This document shows, piece by piece, positions 8,595 to 16,920 of a stretch of 64,000 nucleotides of DNA. The notes beneath the pieces were generated by a model. The model did not search any database, was not told the origin of the DNA, and saw nothing but the letters and a program-made list of their open reading frames with translations. The position numbers and the translations under genes were made by a program. Numbering within the stretch: the stretch's first letter is position 1; the number at the start of each line of letters is the position of its first letter. The DNA is from Bacteroidales bacterium (GTDB lineage: Bacteria > Bacteroidota > Bacteroidia > Bacteroidales > F082): assembly GCA_015493525.1 (NCBI GenBank), contig WGCY01000010.1:1-64000 (forward strand). Direction: 5' to 3'.

Positions 8595-9833
8595 TTATTT
8601 TTCCAATCTGAGCCTGAGCATGTTGAGCGCAGCAAGTGCCGACCGCCGGATGTTCCTGCCACGATGTTCGCCAAAATGAAAAAGGGCTGCTTCCGTGCCA
8701 TCGGGGCCTGCCAAAGCCAGCCACACTGTCCCCACGGGTTTTTCTTCCGTTCCGCCATCCGGGCCGGCAATGCCCGAAACAGCAAGGCTAAAATCGGTTT
8801 TTAACTTTGCCCTTGCCCCTTCTGCCATTTCGACGACAACTTCCCTGCTGACGGCACCCCGTTCCTCCAGTGTCCCGGCATGTACGCCGAGCAAGTCCGT
8901 TTTGATACGGTTTGAATAAGAAACTACAGAGCCTTCAAAATAACGGGAGCTGCCCGGAATGCTGGTAACCAGGTGGGCAATATAGCCACCGGTACAGCTT
9001 TCAGCAGTAGAAAGGGTTTTTTTGTTTTTCAGCAAAAGCTGCCCGACAACCTCTTCGAGGCTTATATCATCGTAACCGAAAATAATTTCGGGGACAAGCG
9101 TTTTAAGTTTCCCGACCAATAAATCAATTTCTGCTTTCAGTTTCTGTTCATCTTTTCCCTTACCTGAAAGCCGGAGCCTCACTATGCCCGGCTGGGGCAG
9201 GTAAGCCAGTTTGATATGCGACGGGAGACTGTCCTCCCACGCTTTAATTTTTTCGGCAAGCATGGATTCGGGCATACCGGTAGTCATTACCGTTTTGTTT
9301 ACCAGCGTGCCTAAATTAAAATGGCTGACAATGGCCGGGATGACCTGTTCCGTCATCATGGCTTTCATTTCAAAAGGGACCCCGGGCATAGAAACCACCA
9401 CTTTCCCATTCTGTTCAAACCACATACCCGGAGCAGTTCCGTTTTTGTTGAACAGAGGCTTACACTTCTCGGGAATCATGGCCTGTTGCCGGTTTACTTC
9501 CGTAACGGGAAACTTCCGTGCTGCAAATATTTTTTTTACCTGGGCGTAAGTCGGTTCGTGAAAAATAAATTTTGAGTCGAAATATTCAGCCAGCGTCTTT
9601 TTGGTAATATCATCTTTGGTAGGCCCCAGGCCGCCCGATACAAGAACGATTTCAGCCCTGCTAAGAGCCTGGTCCAACGTACTTTTAATAGCATTTGCAT
9701 CATCGGCTATGGTGGTTGTCTGCACAACGGAGATCCCCGATTTATTGAGCAGGGCAGCCATCCACGAAGCATTGGTATTGACAACCTGTCCGATCAGCAA
9801 CTCATCACCAATATTAATTATTTCTGCTTTCAT
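8595..9833 (-). CDS. cinA: CinA family protein (nicotinamide-nucleotide amidohydrolase)
   Basis: 412 residues, the full two-domain form. The N-terminal molybdopterin-binding-like domain (about 1-170) starts MKAEIINIGDELLIGQVVNTNASWMA and contains LVSGGLGPTKDDITK. The C-terminal CinA domain (about 250-412) has TAESCTGGYIAHLVTSIPGSSRYFEG and AVSGIAGPDGGTEEKPVGTVW, the deamidase region acting on NMN in pyridine-nucleotide recycling. Divergent from the nucleoside phosphorylase gene, with which it shares a back-to-back promoter. Confidence 0.95.
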   Translation of the reverse strand: MKAEIINIGDELLIGQVVNTNASWMAALLNKSGISVVQTTTIADDANAIKSTLDQALSRAEIVLVSGGLGPTKDDITKKTLAEYFDSKFIFHEPTYAQVKKIFAARKFPVTEVNRQQAMIPEKCKPLFNKNGTAPGMWFEQNGKVVVSMPGVPFEMKAMMTEQVIPAIVSHFNLGTLVNKTVMTTGMPESMLAEKIKAWEDSLPSHIKLAYLPQPGIVRLRLSGKGKDEQKLKAEIDLLVGKLKTLVPEIIFGYDDISLEEVVGQLLLKNKKTLSTAESCTGGYIAHLVTSIPGSSRYFEGSVVSYSNRIKTDLLGVHAGTLEERGAVSREVVVEMAEGARAKLKTDFSLAVSGIAGPDGGTEEKPVGTVWLALAGPDGTEAALFHFGEHRGRNIRRSALAALNMLRLRLEK

Positions 9834-9847
9834 AAGTTTTAAAATTG

Positions 9848-9855
9848 TAATTTTG
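9848..9855 (+). promoter_or_regulatory. -7 element TAATTTTG of the nucleoside phosphorylase gene
   Basis: It ends 26 bases before the ATG at 9882 and directly abuts the minus-strand element at 9856-9863. Confidence 0.5.
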
Positions 9856-9863
9856 CAAAGGTA
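9856..9863 (-). promoter_or_regulatory. -7 element TACCTTTG of cinA
   Basis: On the minus strand it ends 22 bases before the cinA ATG. Together with 9848-9855 it forms the near-palindrome TAATTTTGCAAAGGTA. Confidence 0.5.
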
Positions 9864-9881
9864 AATGATAAAAATAAGAAG

Positions 9882-10757
9882 ATGGAAGTTAAAAAAGCAG
9901 AATTAGTACTAAATACGGATGGAAGTATTTACCATGTGAAACTCAATCCGGGCGATGTGGCCGAAACGATTTTTTTGGTTGGCGATCCCGGCCGTGCCAA
10001 AATGATCTCCGAATATTTTGACACCATTGAATTTGCGGGCCAAAACCGCGAAATCAATACTTTTACAGGAACTTACAAAGGCAAACGCCTCACCGTTTTA
10101 TCCACGGGGATGGGGCCTGATAACATTGAGATAGTTGTCAATGAGTTGGATGCCTTGTTCAACATTGACTTTAAAACCAGGCTCCCAAAAGAAAACAAGA
10201 CCTCCCTCAACCTGATTCGTATTGGCACCACCGGTGCACTGCAGGCCGACATCGGCGTAATACAGTCTTACCTCGTTTCGGAATATGCTTTGGGACTGGA
10301 TGGCCTGGCTTATTTTTATGAAGATGGGCCGCACATTATTGAGCAGGAGCTGACAAAAAGCTTTATTGATTACATGAACTGGGATGAAAGGCTGCCCCGA
10401 CCTTATGGCATCAAAGGCTCCGAATATTTGATGGAAAAGCTGTCTACAGGCTGGCGGAAAGGTATTACGCTCACCGCCCCCGGCTTTTATGCCCCGCAAG
10501 GCCGCGAGCTGAGGCTCAAAGTACACGACAAAAGTATCATTGAACGGGCCGGAGATTTTGAATTTAACGGTCAGAAAATAACCAACTTTGAGATGGAGAC
10601 ATCGGCGTTGTATTCGCTCTCGGCCATGCTCGGACATGAAGCCATGACCGTTTGTGATGTGATAGCCAACCGCGTTACCGATGACTTCAACGCCAACTAC
10701 AAAAGCAGCATGCGGAACCTTATCCAGAATATGCTGGACAGGGTGCTTGTACTTTAA
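9882..10757 (+). CDS. Nucleoside phosphorylase (uridine phosphorylase-like)
   Basis: 291 residues of the PNP/UDP phosphorylase family, cytosolic. Visible motifs: VFLVGDPGRAKMIS-like phosphate-binding loop (IFLVGDPGRAKMISEYF), STGMGPDNIEIVVNEL, IRIGTTGALQ and the nucleoside-binding FEMETSALYSLSAMLGHEA. It cleaves nucleosides with phosphate to a base plus (deoxy)ribose-1-phosphate; the motif pattern favours uridine, but purine use cannot be excluded. Family length is usually 250-290. Confidence 0.88.
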   Translation: MEVKKAELVLNTDGSIYHVKLNPGDVAETIFLVGDPGRAKMISEYFDTIEFAGQNREINTFTGTYKGKRLTVLSTGMGPDNIEIVVNELDALFNIDFKTRLPKENKTSLNLIRIGTTGALQADIGVIQSYLVSEYALGLDGLAYFYEDGPHIIEQELTKSFIDYMNWDERLPRPYGIKGSEYLMEKLSTGWRKGITLTAPGFYAPQGRELRLKVHDKSIIERAGDFEFNGQKITNFEMETSALYSLSAMLGHEAMTVCDVIANRVTDDFNANYKSSMRNLIQNMLDRVLVL

Positions 10758-10795
10758 AAAAAGGGCATCCAAAAGATAAAGTCCACGCAAAGTAC

Positions 10796-10815
10796 GCTAT
10801 AATTTATAGCTTTTA
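10796..10815 (+). terminator. Weak terminator-like hairpin
   Basis: GCTATA and TATAGC around a 3-base loop, followed by TTTT, about 40 bases after the phosphorylase stop. The stem is short, so termination there is only a possibility. Confidence 0.3.
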
Positions 10816-10928
10816 AACTGCCCTTTCAGGTTATTCATAGATTTTATAATCTTTTATTATTCGGGCTTCCAGCCCCGGAAGGGACAGGCAATAAAACCTG
10901 TATTTTTTCGTATCACAAGAAGAGTTTG

Positions 10929-10936
10929 TATTTTTG
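10929..10936 (+). promoter_or_regulatory. -7 element TATTTTTG of the histidine kinase-hemW unit
   Basis: It ends 17 bases before the GTG start at 10954, supporting that unusual start codon. Confidence 0.5.
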
Positions 10937-10953
10937 GTACCTAAATTCATACC

Positions 10954-12465
10954 GTGGAGCTTTATTCAAAGAAAAAACGCTGGAAAATTATTCTTGCCAT
11001 TTTGGGCATTCTCATTATTGCAGCTTCCTTGTTTTACACCAATATGCTGGTAGCCAAATTTGCCCAGTCCGAGCGCAGGAACGTTCGCCTGTGGGCCGAT
11101 GCCGTACACCGCAAGCTGCGCCTAGTGAAATATACCGATGCCTTTTTTACACAGTTGCGAAACTCTGAACGCCAAAAAGTAGAGCTGCTGGCCGATGTTT
11201 ACAAACGACTGCTTCGCAGCAACAACACCTCGGATGAACTGACTTTTTATTTAAATGTCATCAACCGAAACCAGGATATTCCGGTTATTATCACCAACAG
11301 AAAAGGAGAAATTATCTTTTACAGAAACCTTTATCCTAAACCGGACAGCACCCGGCTTTTCTTCAAAGGAAAACTAAAAGAGCAATTTTCGGTTTACCCA
11401 CCCATCATTATCCCCAAAACAGGTACCAAATTATATTACAGAAATTCATTGGTATTTAATCAGTTGCAAGATGTACTGAACGATTATATCTCGGTATTTA
11501 TGTCAGAAATTACGGCCAACTCTTCCAATGTTCCGGTCATTGTAACAGACAGTACGCAATCCAACATATTGCAGTTTGGCAACCTGAACGATGTACGGAT
11601 GAGCAATCCGGCCTATGCCGATAAAATGCTTCGGGAGATGAAAAGCCAGAACGAACCCATTGAGATAAACTTTCCCGAACAGGGAAAAGCTTTTATTTTC
11701 TACAAAAACTCCAACCTGCTGACGCAAATGAGATGGTTCCCCGTAGCACAGATTTTGGTTATCAGCTTCTTTCTTTTTATTGCCTATTTGCTTTTCAGTG
11801 CTTCAAGAAAATCAGAACAAAACCGCGTGTGGGCAGGTATGGCCAAAGAAACAGCCCACCAAATCGGGACACCGCTCTCCTCCATCCTGGCCTGGGTAGA
11901 GCTTATCAAACTGGATGAATCCAATGCCAAACAAGCCGCCGAAGAGATTACAAAAGATGTAAAGCGGTTGGAGGTTATCACAAAAAGGTTCTCTAAAATC
12001 GGTTCCACCCCCAGCCTGGATGAAGACAACCTCACCAAAATCATTTATGATACCGTAACTTACCTCAAACCGCGTTCGCCGCGAAAAGTACAATACAACA
12101 TTTTGTTTCCACGCGACAAAGAGATTATCCTGCCGGTAAATGCCTCCCTGTTCAGCTGGGTTTTGGAGAATTTGTGTAAAAATGCCATCGATGCCATGGA
12201 GGGCAAAGGAAACATCACCATCGACATGCAGGAAGAAAGCAAACAGGTGATTGTGGATGTAATTGATACGGGAAAAGGGATTCCCATGACCGTTCAAAAA
12301 TCGGTATTTAATCCCGGATATACGAGCAAGAAACGGGGCTGGGGACTGGGATTGTCGTTGGCCAAACGCATTATTCAGGAATATCACAAAGGAAAAATCT
12401 ATGTGAAAAGTTCCTCATCCAAAGGAACCACTTTCCGCATTGTCCTGAAAAAACAAACCCTCTGA
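10954..12465 (+). CDS. Membrane sensor histidine kinase, orphan
   Basis: 503 residues with a GTG start; no ATG is available between the -7 element and the first membrane helix. Order: TM1 (about 10-30), a ~230-residue periplasmic sensor region without recognisable domain, TM2 (about 265-283), dimerisation domain with phospho-acceptor His302 in KETAHQIGTPLSS, then HATPase_c with N-box NLCKNAIDAM, G1 DTGKGIP and G2 GWGLGLSLAKRI. It phosphorylates itself on His302 and should signal to a response regulator, but none is encoded in this window. hemW follows after 5 bases, so they are cotranscribed. Confidence 0.9.
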   Translation: MELYSKKKRWKIILAILGILIIAASLFYTNMLVAKFAQSERRNVRLWADAVHRKLRLVKYTDAFFTQLRNSERQKVELLADVYKRLLRSNNTSDELTFYLNVINRNQDIPVIITNRKGEIIFYRNLYPKPDSTRLFFKGKLKEQFSVYPPIIIPKTGTKLYYRNSLVFNQLQDVLNDYISVFMSEITANSSNVPVIVTDSTQSNILQFGNLNDVRMSNPAYADKMLREMKSQNEPIEINFPEQGKAFIFYKNSNLLTQMRWFPVAQILVISFFLFIAYLLFSASRKSEQNRVWAGMAKETAHQIGTPLSSILAWVELIKLDESNAKQAAEEITKDVKRLEVITKRFSKIGSTPSLDEDNLTKIIYDTVTYLKPRSPRKVQYNILFPRDKEIILPVNASLFSWVLENLCKNAIDAMEGKGNITIDMQEESKQVIVDVIDTGKGIPMTVQKSVFNPGYTSKKRGWGLGLSLAKRIIQEYHKGKIYVKSSSSKGTTFRIVLKKQTL

Positions 12466-12470
12466 AGCAC

Positions 12471-13607
12471 ATGCCGGGTATCTATCTTCACATTCCGTTT
12501 TGTAAACAAAAGTGCCACTATTGTAATTTTTACTCGTTGGCTTCACTGAAATACCGCGATGTTTTTGTGAATGCCCTGCTGAAAGAAATGCACCTCCGAA
12601 ACGATTATTTACAGGGCAAACACATCGAAACGGTCTATTTCGGTGGCGGGACACCTTCCCTGCTGTCTATTGACGAGATAAACCGGATTGTTATTGAAAT
12701 TAGCACACTTTTTCATCTGGACAGCCAGGCGGAAATTACGTTGGAAGCCAATCCCGATAACCTTTCCCCCGAATACCTGCAAGCGTTAAAAAGCAGGACG
12801 GCCATTAACAGGCTGAGCATAGGCGTTCAAAGTTTTTTTGATGATGACTTGCGTTATCTGCATCGGGTACACGATGGAAACCATGCCCGTAAAGCCATCG
12901 AAGCAGCTAAGCAAACAGGCTTCGACAACATGACCATCGACCTGATTTACGGCATCCCCACACTGACCACCGAGAAATGGGGAAAAAACCTGTCCCTGTT
13001 TTTTGAATATGATATTCCGCATTTGTCCTCGTATGCCCTCACGGTAGAGCCCAAAACAGCTTTACAGGTACTTATTGACAAGCAAAAGCTGAAGCCTGCA
13101 AAAGAAGACGAAACCTTAAGCCATTTTGAGATTTTGCTGGACCAGGCCCGGCAACATGGTTTTGAGCAATATGAAATCTCCAATTATGCCCTCCCCGGTT
13201 TTTACGCCAGGCACAACTCCGCTTACTGGCTCGGCGGACATTATCTCGGGCTGGGGCCTTCGGCGCACTCTTTCAACGGCCATTCACGCCAGTGGAATGT
13301 GAAAAACATGAAGCAATATATTGAATCGGAAACAGTTGACCGCATTGTGCTCGAAAAAGAGGTACTGACCAAAAGCCAACAATACAACGAATATGTAATG
13401 ACCTCGCTGCGTACCATTTGGGGTTGCAATGCCGAACATATTCAAAATGTTTTCGGGGAAGAATACGTTATTTCATTCCGGCAAAAGATTCATAAATATG
13501 TGGAGGGACAAAAGATTGTACAAAAAGGGAACCGCTTTACCCTGACGGATGCCGGCAAGTTGTTTGCTGATGGTATTGCCGGCGATTTGTTTGTTGATAA
13601 AGGCTGA
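12471..13607 (+). CDS. hemW: Radical SAM heme chaperone HemW
   Basis: 378 residues. The radical-SAM cluster motif CX3CX2C uses Cys11, Cys15 and Cys18 (FCKQKCHYC), followed by YFGGGTPSLL and the SAM-binding TLEANPDN. Unlike HemN the protein lacks the N-terminal extension, so it belongs to the HemW clade that binds heme and transfers it to client proteins rather than oxidising coproporphyrinogen. It is often misannotated as hemN. Cotranscribed with the histidine kinase. Confidence 0.92.
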   Translation: MPGIYLHIPFCKQKCHYCNFYSLASLKYRDVFVNALLKEMHLRNDYLQGKHIETVYFGGGTPSLLSIDEINRIVIEISTLFHLDSQAEITLEANPDNLSPEYLQALKSRTAINRLSIGVQSFFDDDLRYLHRVHDGNHARKAIEAAKQTGFDNMTIDLIYGIPTLTTEKWGKNLSLFFEYDIPHLSSYALTVEPKTALQVLIDKQKLKPAKEDETLSHFEILLDQARQHGFEQYEISNYALPGFYARHNSAYWLGGHYLGLGPSAHSFNGHSRQWNVKNMKQYIESETVDRIVLEKEVLTKSQQYNEYVMTSLRTIWGCNAEHIQNVFGEEYVISFRQKIHKYVEGQKIVQKGNRFTLTDAGKLFADGIAGDLFVDKG

Positions 13608-13683
13608 AACCAAACTTTGTTTCATCCGGCCGGAGGGCATCCCGAATTAAGATTTATTAAAATACCCGAAAGCTATTTTAAAC

Positions 13684-13691
13684 TAACTTTG
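13684..13691 (+). promoter_or_regulatory. -7 element TAACTTTG of tpx
   Basis: It ends 24 bases before the tpx ATG. No -33 TTG is found at the right spacing. Confidence 0.5.
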
Positions 13692-13715
13692 TACTCGAAC
13701 ATTTAAAAAAGAAAA

Positions 13716-14216
13716 ATGGCAACAATAACATTAAAGGGAAACCCTGTTCACACGCTGGGTACGCTTCCCGAAAAAGGAACAAAAGCACCTGGATTCACGC
13801 TGGTTAGAAACGACCTGAGCGAAGCTACATTAGCAGATTATAAAGGAAAAAATGTTGTGCTCAACATCTTTCCCAGTCTTGATACGCCCACCTGTGCCGC
13901 TTCGGTACGACATTTTAATGCCGAGGCATCCGGCCTGAAAAACACCGTAGTTTTGTGCATCTCCAAAGACCTTCCTTTTGCACAGGCACGCTTTTGCGGT
14001 GCAGAAGGACTGGACAAAGTGGAAACGCTTTCTGATTTCAGGGATGGGAACTTTGGCAAAAGTTACCAGGTTGAAATAATTGATGGCCCGTTAGCCGTTT
14101 TGGAATCACGGGCCGTGGTCATACTCGATACAGAAGGAACCGTAATCTACACACAGCAGGTCCCGGAAATTGTGGATGAACCTGATTATGAAGCGGCACT
14201 GGCGGTTTTGAGATAA
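13716..14216 (+). CDS. tpx: Thiol peroxidase
   Basis: 166 residues, an atypical 2-Cys peroxiredoxin. The peroxidatic Cys60 lies in FPSLDTPTCAASVRHFN and the resolving Cys94 in DLPFAQARFCGAEGL, the spacing expected for Tpx. It reduces hydrogen peroxide and alkyl hydroperoxides using thioredoxin. Both key cysteines and the flanking Thr/Arg are present, so activity is expected. Confidence 0.96.
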   Translation: MATITLKGNPVHTLGTLPEKGTKAPGFTLVRNDLSEATLADYKGKNVVLNIFPSLDTPTCAASVRHFNAEASGLKNTVVLCISKDLPFAQARFCGAEGLDKVETLSDFRDGNFGKSYQVEIIDGPLAVLESRAVVILDTEGTVIYTQQVPEIVDEPDYEAALAVLR

Positions 14217-14271
14217 ACAGGCATGCTTTTCCAGAATGTGTTTTTCCAAAAACATTAACTTTATAAAAAAA

Positions 14272-15507
14272 ATGCCGGGCGAAAAACAACCATCGATGAA
14301 AAAGCCTAATTTCTATTATTTATCCCTGCCTTTCAGCATTGTAAACGGGGTAGTATGGGGTATTGGCATAGTGTCGCTCCCGTTGTTGGCCAAAACTACG
14401 GCAAGGGCGGGACTGACATTTGCCATGATAAATCTTGGCATTGCAGCAGGGGCCATTGTCTGGGGACATCTTACTCCTAAATTCAGGTTGAATAACCTGA
14501 TTTTTACAGGAACGGTTCTCTCTTTTCTGGCCTGGCTGGCCATTGTTTTGTTCAATGGGAGATTTTTAATTCCGCTGGCTTTTGTGTTTGGCACTTTTAC
14601 CGCCAGTATTTTCACTTTTGCCAGTGTCATGGTTACCAACACTTACCCGAAAGATTTATGGGACAAATATATTGCGCAGATGCAGGCTTTTATGACTTTC
14701 GGTACTGTTGTCGGCCTGTTGGTTACAGCAATGTATGCCAGGGTTGTGGTAGGGCTCCCGTTTTTGTTTCTTGCTATTCTGGCTTACCTCCCCTTTTACA
14801 AACATCACCGACATGTTGCCAGACATCACGAATTGCATTCGGGCATCCTTAAGCCGAAAATGCACTTTGCCGAACTGTTCAACGGTTATTTTCACCATCA
14901 CATTCGCTGGAAACACTTTCTGAATTTTAAGAACAAGTCCCTTTTACTGTTGAATGTCCGATGGATTTTTGTTTTGCTGGCACCGGCACCTGTTTATGCC
15001 ATGTATCCCCTGCTTATGAAAAAGCTGTTTCATTTGAGTGCTACAGGTTCGTCGCTGGTGTATGCACTGAGTACGGCTTTTGGCGTCGTCCTGTTTATCA
15101 CCGCCGGGAAAATGGCGAAGAAGAAGAGTCCTTTTTTTACATTAAACCTCGGCACGGTGTTTTATATTTTAAGTTTTATCCTGATGCTTGCCGGAATGCA
15201 TACCAACCTCTTTTTCCTTGGGATTATCGGTTTTATACTCATGATTTTTTCCTGGGCTTTTATCTCCACGGGGATGAATATTGGTGTTGTAGAACTCACG
15301 CGTGAGGAAAAAAGGGGCGAGGCACTGGGACTGGCCAACTCTTTCCAAAGTATTGACAATGTGCTGGGGGGAGCCATTGGAGGATTTGTCGTCGCCTCGA
15401 TGGGCTATCAGGTTATTATGTATTTTGGGATTTTATTTTCCGGCATTGCCATTATTTTGAGTATCTTTCAACATAAATTTAAATCAAGAGATTATGCTGT
15501 CCAATAA
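14272..15507 (+). CDS. Major facilitator superfamily transporter
   Basis: About 411 residues with 12 predicted membrane helices. Starts are possible at 14236, 14272 and 14296; I choose 14272 for the A-run directly before the ATG. There is a long charged, His-rich loop in the middle (about residues 180-225; [14 protein letters not shown]) between the two six-helix halves. The substrate is not evident. Its last 14 bases overlap the glutamate decarboxylase gene, so the two are translated from one message and the carrier may handle glutamate or GABA (inference from context only). Confidence 0.8.
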   Translation: MPGEKQPSMKKPNFYYLSLPFSIVNGVVWGIGIVSLPLLAKTTARAGLTFAMINLGIAAGAIVWGHLTPKFRLNNLIFTGTVLSFLAWLAIVLFNGRFLIPLAFVFGTFTASIFTFASVMVTNTYPKDLWDKYIAQMQAFMTFGTVVGLLVTAMYARVVVGLPFLFLAILAYLPFYKHHRHVARHHELHSGILKPKMHFAELFNGYFHHHIRWKHFLNFKNKSLLLLNVRWIFVLLAPAPVYAMYPLLMKKLFHLSATGSSLVYALSTAFGVVLFITAGKMAKKKSPFFTLNLGTVFYILSFILMLAGMHTNLFFLGIIGFILMIFSWAFISTGMNIGVVELTREEKRGEALGLANSFQSIDNVLGGAIGGFVVASMGYQVIMYFGILFSGIAIILSIFQHKFKSRDYAVQ

Positions 15508-16885
15508 GAAAAAAGCCAACGAAAAAGAGGTCGTTTCCACAACCTATGCCAACCGTTTTTTTACCAAACCCATTCCGCGTTTTCAAATGCCCGATGATGG
15601 CCTGGATGCCGATGTGGTTTATCAAATGATTCACGATGAGCTGAATATTGATGGAAATCCGGCATTAAATCTTGCCACATTCGTCACCACCTGGATGGAA
15701 CCGCAAGCCGAAAAACTCATTGTGGAGACCCTCAACAAAAACCTGGTAGACCAGGATGAATATCCACAAACAGGAAAAATTCAGGAACGTGTTGTCAATA
15801 TGCTGGCCCGGCTGTATCACGCCCCTAAAAGCAAAGAATACATCGGCACGGCCACCATAGGTTCGTCCGAGGCCATCATGCTGGGACTGCTGGCACATAA
15901 ATGGAAATGGCGTAAAAACAGGGAAAAACAGGGCAAGCCGGCACAAAATCCCAACATGGTAATTGGTGCAGACGTACATGTGGTATGGGAGAAATTTGCC
16001 CGTTATTTTGATGTGGAAATGCGGATTATCCCCATGCAAAAAGACCGCTATACCATAACGGCAGAGGAGGTAAAACAGCGTATCGACGAAAACACTATTT
16101 GTGTGGGGGTCGTTATGGGAACTACTTTCACAGGCCAGCTTGACCCGGTGCAGGAAATAAACACCATGCTCGAAGAGGTTGAAAAAGAAAAAGGATGGCA
16201 CATTCCCATCCACGTGGATGGTGCCAGTGGTGGTTTTATCCTGCCCTTTCTTTATCCTGATTTTAAATGGGATTTTCGGCTTTCGCATGTCCATTCCATA
16301 AATGTATCGGGGCACAAATACGGCCTGGTTTATCCGGGTGTCGGCTGGCTTCTCATGCGCGATAAATCAGACCTTCCCGAAGACCTTATCTTTTATGTCA
16401 ACTATCTGGGAAGTGAAGAGGCTACCTACACACTCAATTTCTCACGCGGCAGTGCCATGATGATTGTTCAGTATTACAACCTGATACGCCTTGGGAAAAA
16501 AGGTTATAAACTCGTTATGCAACAAAGTCTGGAAAACGCCCGTTATCTTGCCTCCAAAATAAAAAAAGTGGGCAACCTCCGGTTGGTAAATGACGATATC
16601 AAACTACCCATTCTGGCTTTAACCACTAAAAATGAGCGTGATTTCACCGTTTTCCAAATGTCAGACAAACTGCGCGAAAGAGGATGGATTGTTCCTGCCT
16701 ATTCCCTTCCTGCCAATGCCACTGAGACAGAGGTGCTGCGGATTGTTGTGAAAGAAAATTTCAGCCACGACATGGCAGACATGCTCATTTCCGATATGCA
16801 ACGATTTTCCAAAGAGCTGAAAGATCAATGTAAAGTCAGGCCGAAACACAAAAACAACGCACAGAAGCACAAACATATTTGTTGA
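15494..16885 (+). CDS. gadB: Glutamate decarboxylase, PLP-dependent
   Basis: 463 residues, group II PLP decarboxylase of the GadA/GadB type. The Schiff-base lysine is Lys275 in [25 protein letters not shown] carries the cofactor-binding Asp; [11 protein letters not shown] binds the phosphate. It converts glutamate to GABA and CO2 with uptake of a proton, used for acid tolerance. The N-terminal segment [20 protein letters not shown] matches the family's usual beginning. The C-terminus ([13 protein letters not shown]) is basic and lacks the usual clear His-Thr end, so pH gating may differ. No GadC antiporter is adjacent; an overlapping MFS carrier takes that place. Confidence 0.93.
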   Translation: MLSNKKKANEKEVVSTTYANRFFTKPIPRFQMPDDGLDADVVYQMIHDELNIDGNPALNLATFVTTWMEPQAEKLIVETLNKNLVDQDEYPQTGKIQERVVNMLARLYHAPKSKEYIGTATIGSSEAIMLGLLAHKWKWRKNREKQGKPAQNPNMVIGADVHVVWEKFARYFDVEMRIIPMQKDRYTITAEEVKQRIDENTICVGVVMGTTFTGQLDPVQEINTMLEEVEKEKGWHIPIHVDGASGGFILPFLYPDFKWDFRLSHVHSINVSGHKYGLVYPGVGWLLMRDKSDLPEDLIFYVNYLGSEEATYTLNFSRGSAMMIVQYYNLIRLGKKGYKLVMQQSLENARYLASKIKKVGNLRLVNDDIKLPILALTTKNERDFTVFQMSDKLRERGWIVPAYSLPANATETEVLRIVVKENFSHDMADMLISDMQRFSKELKDQCKVRPKHKNNAQKHKHIC

Positions 16886-16920
16886 TACAAAATACAGAAA
16901 CATAGTGCTTTACAAAGCAA

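Noticed and set aside
16906-16919. TGCTTTACAAAGCA hairpin between the converging gadB and symporter genes as a terminator
   Set aside because: The stem is five to six bases with almost no loop and no U-tract.
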